64,000 nt of DNA, taken from positions 63,526,966-63,590,965 of the forward strand of contig OX393576.1 of NCBI GenBank assembly GCA_947652605.1. Direction: 5' to 3'. This DNA is from Elmis aenea (Eukaryota > Arthropoda > Insecta > Coleoptera > Elmidae). Made by a program: the position numbers and the translations under genes. The notes beneath the pieces were generated by a model. The model was given only the letters and a program-made list of their open reading frames with translations. It was not told the origin of the DNA and ran no database searches. This document shows positions 1-12,002 of this stretch, piece by piece; position 1 is the stretch's first letter; the number at the start of each line of letters is the position of its first letter.

Positions 1-702
1 AAAGTTTAGATAATTGCTCTGACATCGATCAATATAACAATAATTTGAGATGATTGCTACAACCGAAAATCTTGTAGTCTGTTTGACTCAGAGTTTGGTT
101 TTTGCGTGAGTAATTTAAATTAAAAGCATGTTTCTCCGATGAAAATTATAGGAGAAGAAATAATTTTAATCTACACCTGGGGACACAAAGTAAATAGTAC
201 GGTGTTGATTTTAAACACAAAAAACACAAAATTTGAGGTCATGTAGGTTCATTTAAAATTGGGTTATTTTGTGTGAAGAAAAATTAGATGGTATCTGTCT
301 TAAACCTCGTTCACATGGTGACACTTGCGTCGTGATGCCACGATGTCATGACGCCAGTGCCGTGACACTAGCGATGTCGTGACACTGACATCAACTGCCA
401 ACTTTTGATATTCAAAATGCGGTATTTAACCTAAGCCTATCATACTTTTATATTTTGACAGCGCGTATTTGTCATAATAGACAAATAATATACATTTGTT
501 TGTCATCGATTTCCAATTTATCATGTCCTCAATAGATGTTCTAACGTTCTTAGAGTTTTATTAACAATATCCTTGTTTATGGGACAAATCTATTCCCGAA
601 TATAGCAACTTCAAAATAATTAGTTGCTCTACAACATTCGTTGCTGCAGTTACAAGAACGGTCATTTTTATTTTAATGTCGCGACACCCAAATATATCAT
701 AT
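1..702. other. AT-rich stretch with a GTGACAC-motif cluster
   Basis: No coding region is supported here. Positions about 310-400 are unusually GC-rich for the window and hold several direct and inverted copies of short words such as gtgacac, gtcgtgacac and cgatgtcatgacg. A related gtcgcgacac word occurs at about 679-688, and ccgtgacatcg occurs just beyond the mariner at about 1860-1870. This suggests the mariner landed inside an older small repeat whose ends I cannot define. Confidence 0.4.
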
Positions 703-704
703 TA

Positions 705-1842
705 CTAGGTAAGCGCCAAAATTCCCCGGTCTGACATAGATCTAGGTATCGCGAGCGCGTCAATTTTTTTTAACACATTGGTTTAAGTCATATTAGCCTT
801 GGAAAAAACAAAAATAGATTTGATGTCAATAGGTTTTCTTATAACTGTTATTCGTTTATCACGATGTCAGAAGTCACGAAGTATCGAGCACTTATAAAAA
901 TTTTTACTCGCGAAGGTCTTTCTCCTCAAAGCATCAAAGTTGACTGAATGGGGTGTACGGGGACAATTCCCCGTCTTATTCCGTGGTAAATATTGGTCAA
1001 AACGGTTTTGAATGGGGCAAGAATCCTTGGAATATGATGCAAGAACAGGAAGGACAAGGACTATGGAAGTGGTGACAGACGACAAGATTGCCTTTGTTGA
1101 GGAACTCTCTCAGCAGTTCAGCGCCAGTGTCGTCTTGAATGTGCTCGATGGTTTTTGGAGATCTGGAGAAAATCCGGTGGACGCGTTGAAGACAATTGTT
1201 ACAGGGGATGAAACCATGGTTCTCTACTATGATCCTTTGTCCAAAAGAGAATCGGTGGAATGGAGGCGAAAAGGAGAAGCACCGCCAAAAAAGTTCAGGG
1301 TCTGTCAGTCGACAAAAAATGTGATGGCTACGATCTTTTGGGATTACGAGGGCATTCTTCTCATAGATTTTAAAGAACGCAACACCACAGTCAACGGGGA
1401 ATATTATGTAGCACTCCTGCACAAATTACGACAAAATATTCGGAAGAAAAGACGTGGGAGACTGACTAGAGGCGTGCACGACAATGCCCCCGTGCACACT
1501 GCTGGAATTGCTCATGCCGCAATTCGTAATTGCGGTTTTGAACAAAACGATTACCCTCCGTATAGTCCAGATATGGCCCCCAGTAACTATTGCCTGTTTG
1601 AAAATTTGAAAAAGGACCTTCGCGGGCGCTATTTCAGTGACGACCAAGAGGTGAAGGCTGCAGTTTGGGTACATTTTGCAGACAAACTGAAGGCATATTT
1701 GTTTAGGGGTATCGAATTGTTGTTAAAACGATGTAATAAGTGCATTGATGGCAGGGGGGTTATACTGAAAAATAAAATTTAATTTTGAGCCCACGCAGTT
1801 TCTTTCATCGTCAGGTCGGGAAATTTTAGCGCTCACCTCGTA
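705..1842 (+). mobile_element. Complete mariner element (1138 bp), inactive
   Basis: A mariner-type DNA transposon with both ends present. The left inverted repeat (705-735, core aagcgccaaaattcccc) and the right one (1812-1842, reverse complement core gagcgctaaaatttccc) match at 25 of 31 positions. Both ends are flanked by the TA target duplication typical of Tc1/mariner (703-704 and 1843-1844). The element carries one plus-strand transposase gene damaged by a stop, frameshifts and a catalytic substitution, so it cannot move itself. Divergence between the ends and the coding damage suggest an old insertion. Confidence 0.93.
864..1782 (+). pseudogene. Mariner transposase pseudogene (DD34D class, third Asp lost)
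   Basis: Transposase of the mariner family, a cut-and-paste DDE/D enzyme. The amino terminus is readable from an ATG at 864 (MSEVTKYRALIKIF...REGLSPQ, the mariner helix-turn-helix region) and runs into a TGA at about 945. The next part continues in shifted frames until a long open frame from 1012 to 1782 (256 residues). In that frame the first Asp is in TGDE (residue 66), the second in HDNAPVH (residue 157), and the family motif YSPDLAPSDY reads YSPDMAPSNY. The third catalytic residue, exactly 34 residues after the second Asp, is therefore Asn 192 (AAC) instead of Asp. The C-terminal RCNKCI signature of mariners is present. The gene lies between intact inverted repeats. It is a clear pseudogene and confidence in the family is high. 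Confidence 0.93.
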
Positions 1843-1844
1843 CG

Positions 1845-4156
1845 TGTGAACAGCCGATACCGTGACATCGAATGCTTGAAAACCCCCTATAAATTCCTTA
1901 AGTTTTAGATAACAGAAAAATATTTAATTCAGTTTTGCAAAGATATTTTATCTGCATGTTTCGTCATTTGCAGTTTAGTGTTAGTCTTCTAGAAATTTTC
2001 AAGCCACATTTTTTTCTAAATCGCATCTTTATTTGCATTAATACTATCTAAAATCAAAAAAACTAAAGAAAAAGATCGTTGCTAGTTTTATATTTTTAGG
2101 TTGTTTTTTGTAACGTATCTAGAGTTTATATTACAAACCGTGTTTCAACACGCAACGTAATAAATGATGTAGTTATATTTACCTACACGTAAGAAATAAT
2201 TAGTTCTTGTAACTTTTTAATAGCTTGCTATAGACTAGGACAAGTTATTAAAAATTCTGTTGCACCAACGGCCAGGGCTCCTATGAAAGATAATTTTCAC
2301 ACGTCGCTACTAGTACAAACATATACACAAGCTCATTCGATTCGCAAGGAGTTTATTAACACCTTTAATCAATTTTAAAAGCTATACGAGTTTTACGAGC
2401 TTGTATATTTGTTTTATTATACCTGCTGTTTCTGCTTACTGATATTAAAATAATAAAGACACAATTTGTAGATGACTTAATGTAAGAAAGATCGCGAACT
2501 GTACAACGAATGATTAAGTTTTTGATTAGTATTTATCCATTTTAAATTTGCCAATCTAACATAGATTCTATAATCATAATAAAACTGTCTTTTTTGTCTT
2601 TAGTTTGACTTTTTTTTTAAATTTAATTAAAACACTAGGTGTTTTACATAAATGGCGAAATATGAACAAATAAAAAATTCCTGGGTTCTTAGACTAAACA
2701 AAATTCAACAAAAATTGAGTTTTCGTCTAAACTTATATTCGTTTATAATTTTATGTGTATTTACTTATGAAATTATTTACTCTTGCTACTTGAAATATCA
2801 ATGAACCTGACCCTTTCTGACTAACAATCCATACCTCGTTGCTTTAAACATAAAGTATATTCAAGTTAGACGACCATAACACTGAAAAGAATATAAATTT
2901 GAATTAGGATGAGTGAGGTTGTGAATATGTGTTGCTTCTGATGAATTTCAAGTGAGAATAACTCAGAATAATAGTGACGACACCGTAATTGTTTGTCGTA
3001 TATAAATGTGTTTGTTGAAATCGACTCTGAATTTTAATGTAGATTTAAACTCCTGCTCAGTTGTTGTTTTTGTGATGTCACCGACCTTAAAACACTTGAT
3101 GATCCTTTAATACCGTGAATAAGTGGTGATAAAGAATTTTAAGTAAGGTTTTTGAATGGTTTTTCACTTTATTTAATGAAATTTGCAAACCTGTTTGTAT
3201 ATAATTATGAGTTTTAAAACTAACGTGAATTGACAGGCCTGTTACAAAGTTTTATCGCCATTTCAGAAGAGATTTGTTAACTTAACTACAATACTGCTGC
3301 CCTGCATTGTATCAGATGCTATCTTTTCAAACTGTTAAATTACACCAGCTTTTTGCTCTGAAAAGCACAGCCTAAAACGGAATGAACAGAATGTTTTAAC
3401 TACTATTGAGAGGACTTTAAAGACTGTTCGTGGAAATTATGTAACTTCCGTTTTAACCATCTATCTACCTTGTAAAATATAATTGATTCATACATCTTCT
3501 TATTAGTCATTGTACAATCCATAAAAAAGTGATGGCTTGTTGTGAAATGTCTTTGTATAAACGACATCGTTAGCTACACGATAACATATCATTACGCAAA
3601 AATTTGAAAACCTGCTTATCGTTACTATATGATTATTTCTAATTATTTAAAAATCCTTTAGATTTTTGTTTAAAATCACTTTGTAAATAGACTACGTAGC
3701 CTTGCGTTTCTTTAATGTAAAATTACTACATGCCCCACTGGATTCTGAATTTAATATCAGAAAAGTTCCGAGGTATTTAATTCCGAATTGTATATAATTC
3801 ATGAATTCCAAACTTTCTGTATTTCTATTCAATTGGTAAAAGTTTTTATTAGATTCGTATTTTCTCATTTTCGTTTCATACGAGCTAGTTACCAACTAAG
3901 TTTAAAATTGAGTAAAACTTTTGCAAGATAAGAAATTAAAATGAATTTTTTATTCTATAATTTGTTCTTGTTTTAATCGATACTTCGTTTTTAACGACAA
4001 AAATTTTCCAGTTTATCATAATATATCAATAAGCAATTTGGCATGCGCATAAGTTATAGGAGTATAAAACTTGGGACAATTATTATTAGAAGAATAAATT
4101 TTGTTTTGAAATAGATTTTTTAGTTGTATGTTACTTATGCTTGTTTTTTTTTTCAG
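1845..4156. other. AT-rich region without recognised features
   Basis: I found no convincing coding exon, RNA gene or transposon end here. The stretch is rich in A/T runs with stops in all frames. If 4157-4214 is an internal 5' UTR exon, the promoter of the ZP gene lies in or upstream of this interval, but no TATA or initiator could be singled out. Confidence 0.4.
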
Positions 4157-4214
4157 GTTGCTCAACTAAACATGATCAGGATCTCTTTGTAGTTATATAC
4201 TGAGCTTATTAAAG
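4157..4214 (+). other. Probable 5' UTR exon of the ZP-domain gene
   Basis: A 58-nt segment bounded by a very strong acceptor (ten T residues followed by cag at 4154-4156) and a strong donor (aaag/gtaagc, GT at 4215-4216). It has no long frame, which fits an untranslated exon. The only ATG (4172) opens a six-codon upstream ORF, MIRISL, ending at 4192. The ZP gene's first coding exon needs such an exon, because its ATG directly follows an acceptor AG at 15401-15402. The link across 11.2 kb is inferred from splice-site quality and strand only. Confidence 0.5.
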
Positions 4215-5293
4215 GTAAGCAGGAAGTTTAATCTAATTAGCATGATGTAGGTAATTAATTATAGTGTAAAGAATATATTTAGTTTATAGTGTTAACATTA
4301 ATACTATTTTATTAGCTTATATGAATTTTCAAATTCTTCTATTTGCTAAATAAGATATTTTTATCCTAAAATGTTTTTTACATCTGCTCAAACATTACTG
4401 TAGTAAAAACTTATACGAAATACGAAAGTAACAAAAAAATTTAAGAATCACAATAATTCTTTAACGTTTTCCAAAAACGATTTTGATAGATTTTGATTTT
4501 AATGTTCCGATTTTTAAACAAGGAATGTATTTTATTCTTCGTTTTGCTATTTTAAATGTGCTTATATATGCTAAAATAAAGTACAGAAGTTATAAAAGGA
4601 ACGTATATAAATGTGTTGGCAAAAGGGTTGTATGACGACAATAAAATATAGTTACTGGTTGACATATAAAGTAAGAAACACAAAACACAAGAGATGGGAA
4701 CATATTCGCTCTATTTTAGGATTGGTGTCATCAACTTGAATTGTATTTGTCATAATTTACAATCCTTTTATTTACAATTTTATCGTTTAATAATAACAAA
4801 AGATTTATTGTTGTGCAGTGGACACATTTCGGTACATAATTTATAAAAAGTTGTTTAGCCTTTGGCAAATTATACAGGAATTCCACCTTTAAACGGACGG
4901 ATATAACACATTCAAACAAATGTTAATTATGAGTAATTCATTTGCTTTTTATTAATTTTACATAAAAGCCTTTGTTAATATTTATTTGTATAGTCAATTT
5001 GCAGTGGACAGATGCAATTTGTTGTAGTAAGATAAAAAAAATATGATAATAATGTAACACCCTTTCGGTTTGCATATTTTCCCGATCAAAAGTTACACAA
5101 CTTATCTCATGACATATCAGCGCTTGATCAGAATATTTTAACCTTTCGTTTCATTTGCATTTTTATATCCTTTGATATAGATATAAATTCACAGAAAGAA
5201 CCGCAACTTAGAAAATAAGCTGTTGGTCCATGGCCTATATTTAAAACTTTTTGAAATATTTATTATATATTGTATAATTAATATATATCTACA
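4215..5293. other. Putative intron, nothing distinctive
   Basis: AT-rich sequence following the donor at 4215. The minus-strand frame at 4731-4919 is short, AT-driven and matches nothing recognisable. Confidence 0.35.
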
Positions 5294-5548
5294 CACAGGG
5301 TGTCCCAGATTACATTTCCAGCATGGGGATCTTGCTTATTATAAGAGATACAGGTTTGTTTAAACTAGATGAATTATTTCTAGTATGAGACGAACCACAA
5401 TCAATTTTTAAAAGTACAAAATTCCTCGTACTTCAGATGTTATAGCAAAATATATGAAAATGTTGAATTTCTTTTTTCTCTTATAACTTTTTTGTTTTAT
5501 TCATTAAATCAATTTCATTTGGAAATGTAATCTGGGACGCCCTGTATA
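5294..5548. mobile_element. Short foldback/MITE with CAGGGTGTCCCAG ends
   Basis: Left end cacagggtgtcccagatta (from 5294) and right end taatctgggacgccctgta (to about 5546) are inverted repeats extending through an acatttcc/ggaaatgt block. The interior is AT-rich and non-coding. Related material (gtatctcttgtaataagcga..., ending ctgggacaccctgtata) occurs at about 42455-42520 in the opposite orientation, and a diverged piece occurs at about 33935-33985. This is a non-autonomous inverted-repeat element. Its superfamily is uncertain, and no target duplication can be read confidently because the flanks are TA-rich. Confidence 0.75.
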
Positions 5549-7528
5549 TGTATAATGTATAAACGGTACCATCAAAATACGGTGTGAATGCAATGTTTTT
5601 ATTCTGTCCCTTGTTACACAGTATTTTGCAAAGTTTAAAAACGAAATGGAAACATAAATATGTAAAGCTGTTATTACGAATGAAAAAATAATTTACCGTG
5701 CATATGCATAACGGAAAATGGTGCTTATAAGTCGATAAAGATTTTATGCACACTGCGTTTTGCTTCCTGTTACACCTAGTTAAAGCTAATAGAAATGCAG
5801 TTATGAATTCACAATAAAATCTTGTTAACTAGTCACAAGTACTCACAACACGGCGTTTACTGCAAATTCACTTGAATTCAAAGAACTATAACAGACCAAT
5901 TTATAACAAGTTCGCCTGTCTGGATATGTAAACCTATTTCATGCTGTATTTTTCAAAGAAGTCTGCAGGTTTTTCAGATGATGATTCATAAACATTTGTT
6001 CAAAATAAGTCAATATAAATGTGCTAAATAATAAAGGCAAATCTCGAATGTTACATCAACTTCTTTGGAAAATGTTCTTATAATTTTTCAATATTCTAAC
6101 AATTAAATATCAAATATATTGCTACTAAACATTTCAAGTTAAATATAGACGTCCTTCACAAATCTCTTTTGTTTATTACAGGCTTTATAAGATCTGATTG
6201 CTTTTCATACAATGTAGAGATAAAACAAGATAATAACGTATAAAAATTGTAAATTACTGGAAATGTAGAAACTGAGCTAAAAAATAAATTATCTAGACTA
6301 GATTTGAGACTCCTGTATCTTTGTCGGTAAAAGTTCTTTGCTATTTAACTACTGAAATAAGATATTTGAATAAATAAATAATAAATCTTTTGACAAAGAA
6401 ACGATTTGTCTTATAACCAGTCAAGATATTGATGTGAATAATTTTTTCTTACGTAAAATAAGTAATTCTTTAATTGATTTAAAATTAATCTCTTCAATAA
6501 TCCTTTAAAGCACCATTCTTTTTTTGTCATTAATATTAACACACAGTTTTATACGTAAACTTTTAAGACAGAATTGTTACATAACTTTTCTACTGCTGCA
6601 GTTTGGAATGCAACAGGAGTCGGTTGAAAATAAAAATAAAACAAATTAGTTAATATTATTGCCATACGTGTAGTGAAATCGAAAGTAAACGCCTGTTCAC
6701 CTTAGCTGAACCGAATTGAGGTCAACCATCTTGCCTGGTAATAACAACTTTCATTTTCTAATTAAAACCCATCTTATGCACCTATTTATAAAAGTCAGTT
6801 TTGCATGTCGCTAGGTATCTCACAACTGACATTATTTTATTAACAGACAAATTTTTGTTGCGTAACGAAATAGTCAGTAGCAAAATATGCGAAAAGTCAG
6901 TCATTTAACGTTATATTTTCTGGTATTACTATCTTAGTCACCACAATACTACGAAGAGTTGTTTATACATAGTCAATTATATGTGTATAAATATACAGGA
7001 TGTTGCAAAGTACGCTCCTAAACATGCTTGGTTATGATTATTTATTTGAAAATCTTAAAAGTAAGGTATATAAAATATTAAATAAGATTATAAACACCTA
7101 AACTATTTTTAGAAGTCGTTTATATCAAGAAACTTAAAAAAACATGGCTAATTTATCTTAAAATAAGGCGAAATTCCTTGTTTAAATTATGTCTTCATAT
7201 TTAAAAACACTTACTTTATCTGCTAATATATTTCTAGATTATTTGTTAAACTTTTCACCTCATTAATAATTTATTTCACTCTGTTAATTGTGCACCATTT
7301 TTTTACTTTCACCATGTTAAACTTATTTTAGTTTCCAATTATTATTATCACAATATTACCATTAAATTAGTTTGTTTTAGACAACAGTATACAAATATTA
7401 TCTGCGTTTTATTAGTCTAAATTTCAATTCACTGTGTGCATTCAAATAAAAGGTTTACATTTCATTTAAAATATGAATCAAATTAGAAAGTTTGTGTATA
7501 AAAATGTTTTTTTTTTATTGTGTACTAT
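5549..7528. other. AT-rich putative intron with one solo element end
   Basis: No gene seen. A solo transposon-like end tatacaggatgttgcaaagt lies at about 6997-7016. The same end in reverse (ttgcaacaccctgtatttt) occurs alone at about 13236-13254. The two do not share internal sequence, so they are probably fragments of one family, not a pair. Confidence 0.45.
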
Positions 7529-8268
7529 ACAGGGCGTTTCTTAAATATGTCGAAAAATTTCGGGAGGTAATTCCTTATTGAAAATTAAGGGGGGACTTAA
7601 ATATAATTTATTTTTCTTAGATGTCTCTTTTCGGAGTTACACCCCCCTAAAGAGGATCGGTAAAATTAGGTTTTTATTTTATTTCTCAAAGTTGGAGATG
7701 TGTAGGAGAAAGACATTTGGTAGATGTTTTATACTTATTAAAAGGTTTCCCATAGTGATATTTTTAATTATCTCCCATCTTCACAAGGGGCTGTTGTTTT
7801 TTTTAATTAAAACTTTTTGGAGGCTTAACATTTTGCAATTTAAAAAATGTTCTTTGAAATTTAAAATTTGATTTTTTTGGAAATTTTTGTTATTTTTTAA
7901 TTTTTCTGCAATAAGCAATAAAGCTTTCAAAAACAAATTTTTAAATTGTAAAATTTTAAGCCTTCAAGAAGTTCTGATAAAAAAACCAACAGGGGTCGCA
8001 CTTTTCAGCTTCTTGTGAAGGTGGGAGATAATTAAAAATATTACTATGGGAAACCTTTCAATAAGAATAAAACATCTATCAAATGTCATTCTCCTCTAAA
8101 CATATCCAAATTTGAGAAATAAAATAAAACCTAATCCTACCGCCCCCCTTTAGGGGGGTGTTACTCCGAAAGGAGATGTCTAAGAAAAAAAATTATATAA
8201 AAGCCCCCCCTTAGATTTCGATAAGGCATTACCTTCTGAAGTTTTTCAACATATTTAAGACACCCTGC
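7529..8268. mobile_element. 740-bp hairpin (foldback) element
   Basis: Nearly the whole element is one inverted repeat. The left arm begins tacagggcgtttcttaaata and the right arm ends tatttaagacaccctgca. Matching blocks continue inward: ggaggtaattcctta with its partner, the gggggtgta block at 7640-7650 with 8150-8163, the cttcacaaggggctgtt block at 7780-7796 with its partner at 7990-8020, and gaggcttaacatttt with its partner near 7960. The loop is about 7850-7930. The open frame at 7578-7871 is an artefact of the left arm. Transcription through either strand would give a long double-stranded RNA. It lies in the putative 5' intron of the ZP gene. Confidence 0.88.
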
Positions 8269-11226
8269 ATACAGTCTGTTTGAACTTTAAAAAAGTATTG
8301 TGTATTGCTGCGTAATTTATTCTTACTTAAAATAATTCTTGCGCCTTTTGCATTTATTTCTTAGTCTTTTTAAGATGTTTTATAGCATGAAATGTTGCTG
8401 TACAGCTAATGCAGTTTAAATAAATATTTCATAGAAGTAAAGAGGCAAAAGAATTTTTAACTCGACATGCTTTCAAGCAAACACTTTCGTATGCAGAGGG
8501 TTTTGTAAAGCTTTAAAATCATCGCTACTCTTTTGTGTATCTTTATTTTATGTATTTCCGGTGGCTTCAAAACACGAAGTTTAATATTTACCTGTTTTAG
8601 CATAAAACAGCAAAAATTTAAATTGAAGAGCATTTTTGTGTCAACGTAATTTTAGTGGTATCCTTACCACCTAACTTTTTAATTTTGGTTATTGCTTTTG
8701 TCATTATTATCATAGAGTTCTGTGAATCAATTCACGATTGTTTTTGGTTAAATAACTTACGTACAACACTATAAACCTTTTTGATCAACAGAATAAAGTG
8801 TAATCTTTAACCAAAGTCAGACTGCAGTAAATTTTGAAGGTTAGCATATTTTTATGTTAATGTATTTGCTTTTTTTAATGGCTGGAATTATGTACTGATG
8901 TGTCATGGAGATAAATTAAGCACAACAAATTTACCTTGTTTTGATCGTTGTAGTAAATACATCGTTTTTAACAGTAATATCAATTCGTCATTAGATAAAC
9001 ATTTAATGGCTCATGCACTTCACTTGCACTAATATCTGATTACCATTGCAGTTCAACTGCGGTATTGATTTTACGGTGTATTATTTAAAATTTAAAAGCT
9101 CGCTGAAACTGTTATAGTATATATTAACCACAACAAAGGCTTTTCTATTGTATAAAGCCACAGTTTTTTTTATTAAATATTGTTGTGGTAAACACGCTTT
9201 CAACATTTTCAAAAAGCCATTGTATCCAGTGATGAAATACTGTCATTTTGTGGTACATTTAAGCACATAATTAATTATCTTCTTACACCCGGAAAGTGAT
9301 TTATGACTATGTCCTGGTCTGCGCTTATACCACACTACAATTCAATCCATATTTCATATTATTACATTGCTGCCATTTGCTCATGAATAACAACGTCGCA
9401 TGAACATGGATTTGTTATTTTAAAAGCACACCTGACGATTGTTACATCGATAACGAAGATTTCCAACAAAGAAATGCATTTTTCATTACATAAATTTGTA
9501 AATATTATTGTCAAAATTAACATATTTCCATTCCAAAGCTATTTTCCAACTTAACTATATCAGGTACTGCTTAAGAGACCTAGCAAATATCATTCGTTAT
9601 ACTTAGTGCTTGTTACAAAGTGACAAAGTACCAAAGTAACAGTTGTTCGCCTTGAATGGAACACTTTTTATATTTCTAATGTTAAAAATATGCACCAATA
9701 TATGCCACGAAGTTTACTTTGTGAAACAATTTCTATCAAAAGTATTGACTAATTTTTAGATACAATCGGTTTTAACAATGCGTCAATATTTTGTAAAATG
9801 GGACTTAAAAAAGTAATTTTTAAGAATTAATTTGCTTAAATCAAAACCAAAACATGTCTCAAAGCTAAGAAACTTATTATATATTTAAAATAAACTAATC
9901 TAGAGTGCTCTTTTTATATTTCACTTATTGATGTTTTTGCTTCAAAATTCTTTAGCGCAGAGTTTGCATCCATTTGCCGATAGTTTTGTGAATGTGTAAT
10001 GGACTATTTTATAATTTAATTACATTATTACTTGTAAACTAATTAAAAAATATTTTAGTGAATACTTGCTGAAAGTTATAAATACTCGTTACATTATGTA
10101 AGCATTTCTCTATTTAATTTAGTTTTTGCCAGACTTTGTCCTTGGTAATTCTTCGGTTTTTACTGCATAGTTCATGGTTAAAGTTCCCAATGCATTGGAA
10201 AGTTGCAATAATGCCAAACTAACAGATATTTCGTGAGCCACTGTTCAATAATTTTAGGTCAGCCTAATAAACCATTTTTGTTCGTTAATAATTTTTATAT
10301 CTTCAAGTTCCAAAAAAGTTATAGTTTGGTCGGAAATTTGAATTATTTAAGTTTTTTTTTAAATATGTTTTCTTTACAATCACTGCACTGAGAGAACACT
10401 CTTCGGGGAATTGTACCTGTAAAGTAAATAAACCCAAAAATTGCCAGGCAACAAAAGTTTGCAAGTTTGTTTGTGCAGCAATATAAGTTATATTTCAAAA
10501 AAATATTTCGTAGTTAATTTGTACTTCAAAATTATTAAACCTACAGATAATTTAACAAAAAAATAACATCTGCTTTGGCTAAAAAATACTTTTTGGCATA
10601 ATTACTGTAATTTATCGACTCGGCCAAAACAGCTTGCAAAAAGTCAACTAGACAACTAATATAGAAATATCAGTTCTCTAAATGTTTAATCCAAGGCGGA
10701 CATGAAAAGCGCCTACTCAAATTTCTCAGCTTGTTATTCTATGCCCACAGACAGTAGGCGAAAGGTCCTTGAGTCATTGTACCTGTAACAAAAACGAGTT
10801 TTCAAAATATGGTCATGCAAAACAACTTTTATTGTTTTCATTTTTAGAATCACGGTAAATATTCACTTTCCAAAATAATTTTTTTTGTTGTTCTTGGATA
10901 CTGTTACGACTTGACTTGGGGTTATTGTTTCTTGTGTTAAACTAAAACAAGTTCCTCCTTTGAAAACAAAATATTGTTCATTAAGTTTCATTAAGTTCAA
11001 TTTTGTTAACTGTAGACGTTAATGTCCTGAAGTTTGGCAAATAAAGGGACCTTTTAAGCAATAGTTCTGTTACTCAAAACGTTGGTGTAGTTGATGACCT
11101 TAACGCCTCATTACTTTGCGGAGTTTGGAAATACCGTTTACTTAAATTATAAAGAAACAATACGTGGCAGCGACAACAATTCTAGGAAATTCTTTATTTT
11201 ACATGAAACAGTAACAGTACTTCAAA
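8269..11226. other. AT-rich putative intron, nothing recognised
   Basis: No coding exon, transposon end pair or RNA gene could be supported in this 3-kb stretch. It is A/T-rich with frequent stops in all frames. Confidence 0.4.
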
Positions 11227-11340
11227 TTACAAGACATTTTCTTCGAAATAGTCCCCTTGGGCTACTATGCACTTTTGCCAACGCCTTTAAAGACGTTGGA
11301 TGCGTTCCATTCTTGGAAACATTCTTCAGCTGAAGCTTTG
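11227..11340 (-). pseudogene. C-terminal fragment of a second mariner transposase
   Basis: On the minus strand the frame ending at the TAA complement of 11227-11229 reads RRWQKCIVAQGDYFEENVL then stop, after a frame containing an internal stop. This matches the characteristic end of many mariner transposases (W-x-K-C-I-x-x-x-G-D-Y-F-E). Upstream sequence is too decayed to follow and no inverted repeats were found, so this is a truncated relic of a different mariner lineage from the one at 705-1842. Confidence 0.6.
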
Positions 11341-12002
11341 CAGACGTTAGAAGTGTGTAGTTACTCAATAGAACTCTTTGGAAGAAAATGTGTCGTATAC
11401 AACTATAAAATAAAGTAAGTTTGGAAACTCTTTGAACATAACACGTATACCTGCAACTCACAACGGTCTTGATATGTGATATATATTCTGTAATATCTCG
11501 TTTATGGTTTTCTATTGAAGAGGCGTAGATTTATAACGCATAACATAGGTTTTATCTGGAATATTATAATGTATACATCGGCATATAAATAACATACAAG
11601 TACAACAGCAGACAAGTATTCGATATGTTGTCTGACATTTCATTATGTGGCCTTCTAATTAAACATTACCACTTGCACACATGTTCAAACAAAGCTTCAG
11701 TGATTATCGTGATGTTTTATGCAAGAGATTTCATTATCGTACTCATGTTTTCATAAAGAGAACAAAATCATATCTGTACTGCTTTTGTAGTAAAAATTAC
11801 CTTGCTTTAATATATGATCATGTTAGTCATGAGTCGGCTGCATGTTCACATAAGTGCCTTTTTATATTTTTTAAATGGCCGATGAATGAGTGCATACGTT
11901 TAAAACTTTAAAATCTCCAAGATTCTATTATGATTATATATCACCACCACAATTTAGACGAAAAATAAGATGTTTGTCAATCATATTGTTAATGAGATAA
12001 GT

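Noticed and set aside
7578..7871. 97-residue plus-strand frame
   Set aside because: It lies wholly within the left arm of the hairpin element 7529-8268. The low-complexity Phe/Leu/Lys content reflects AT-rich DNA.
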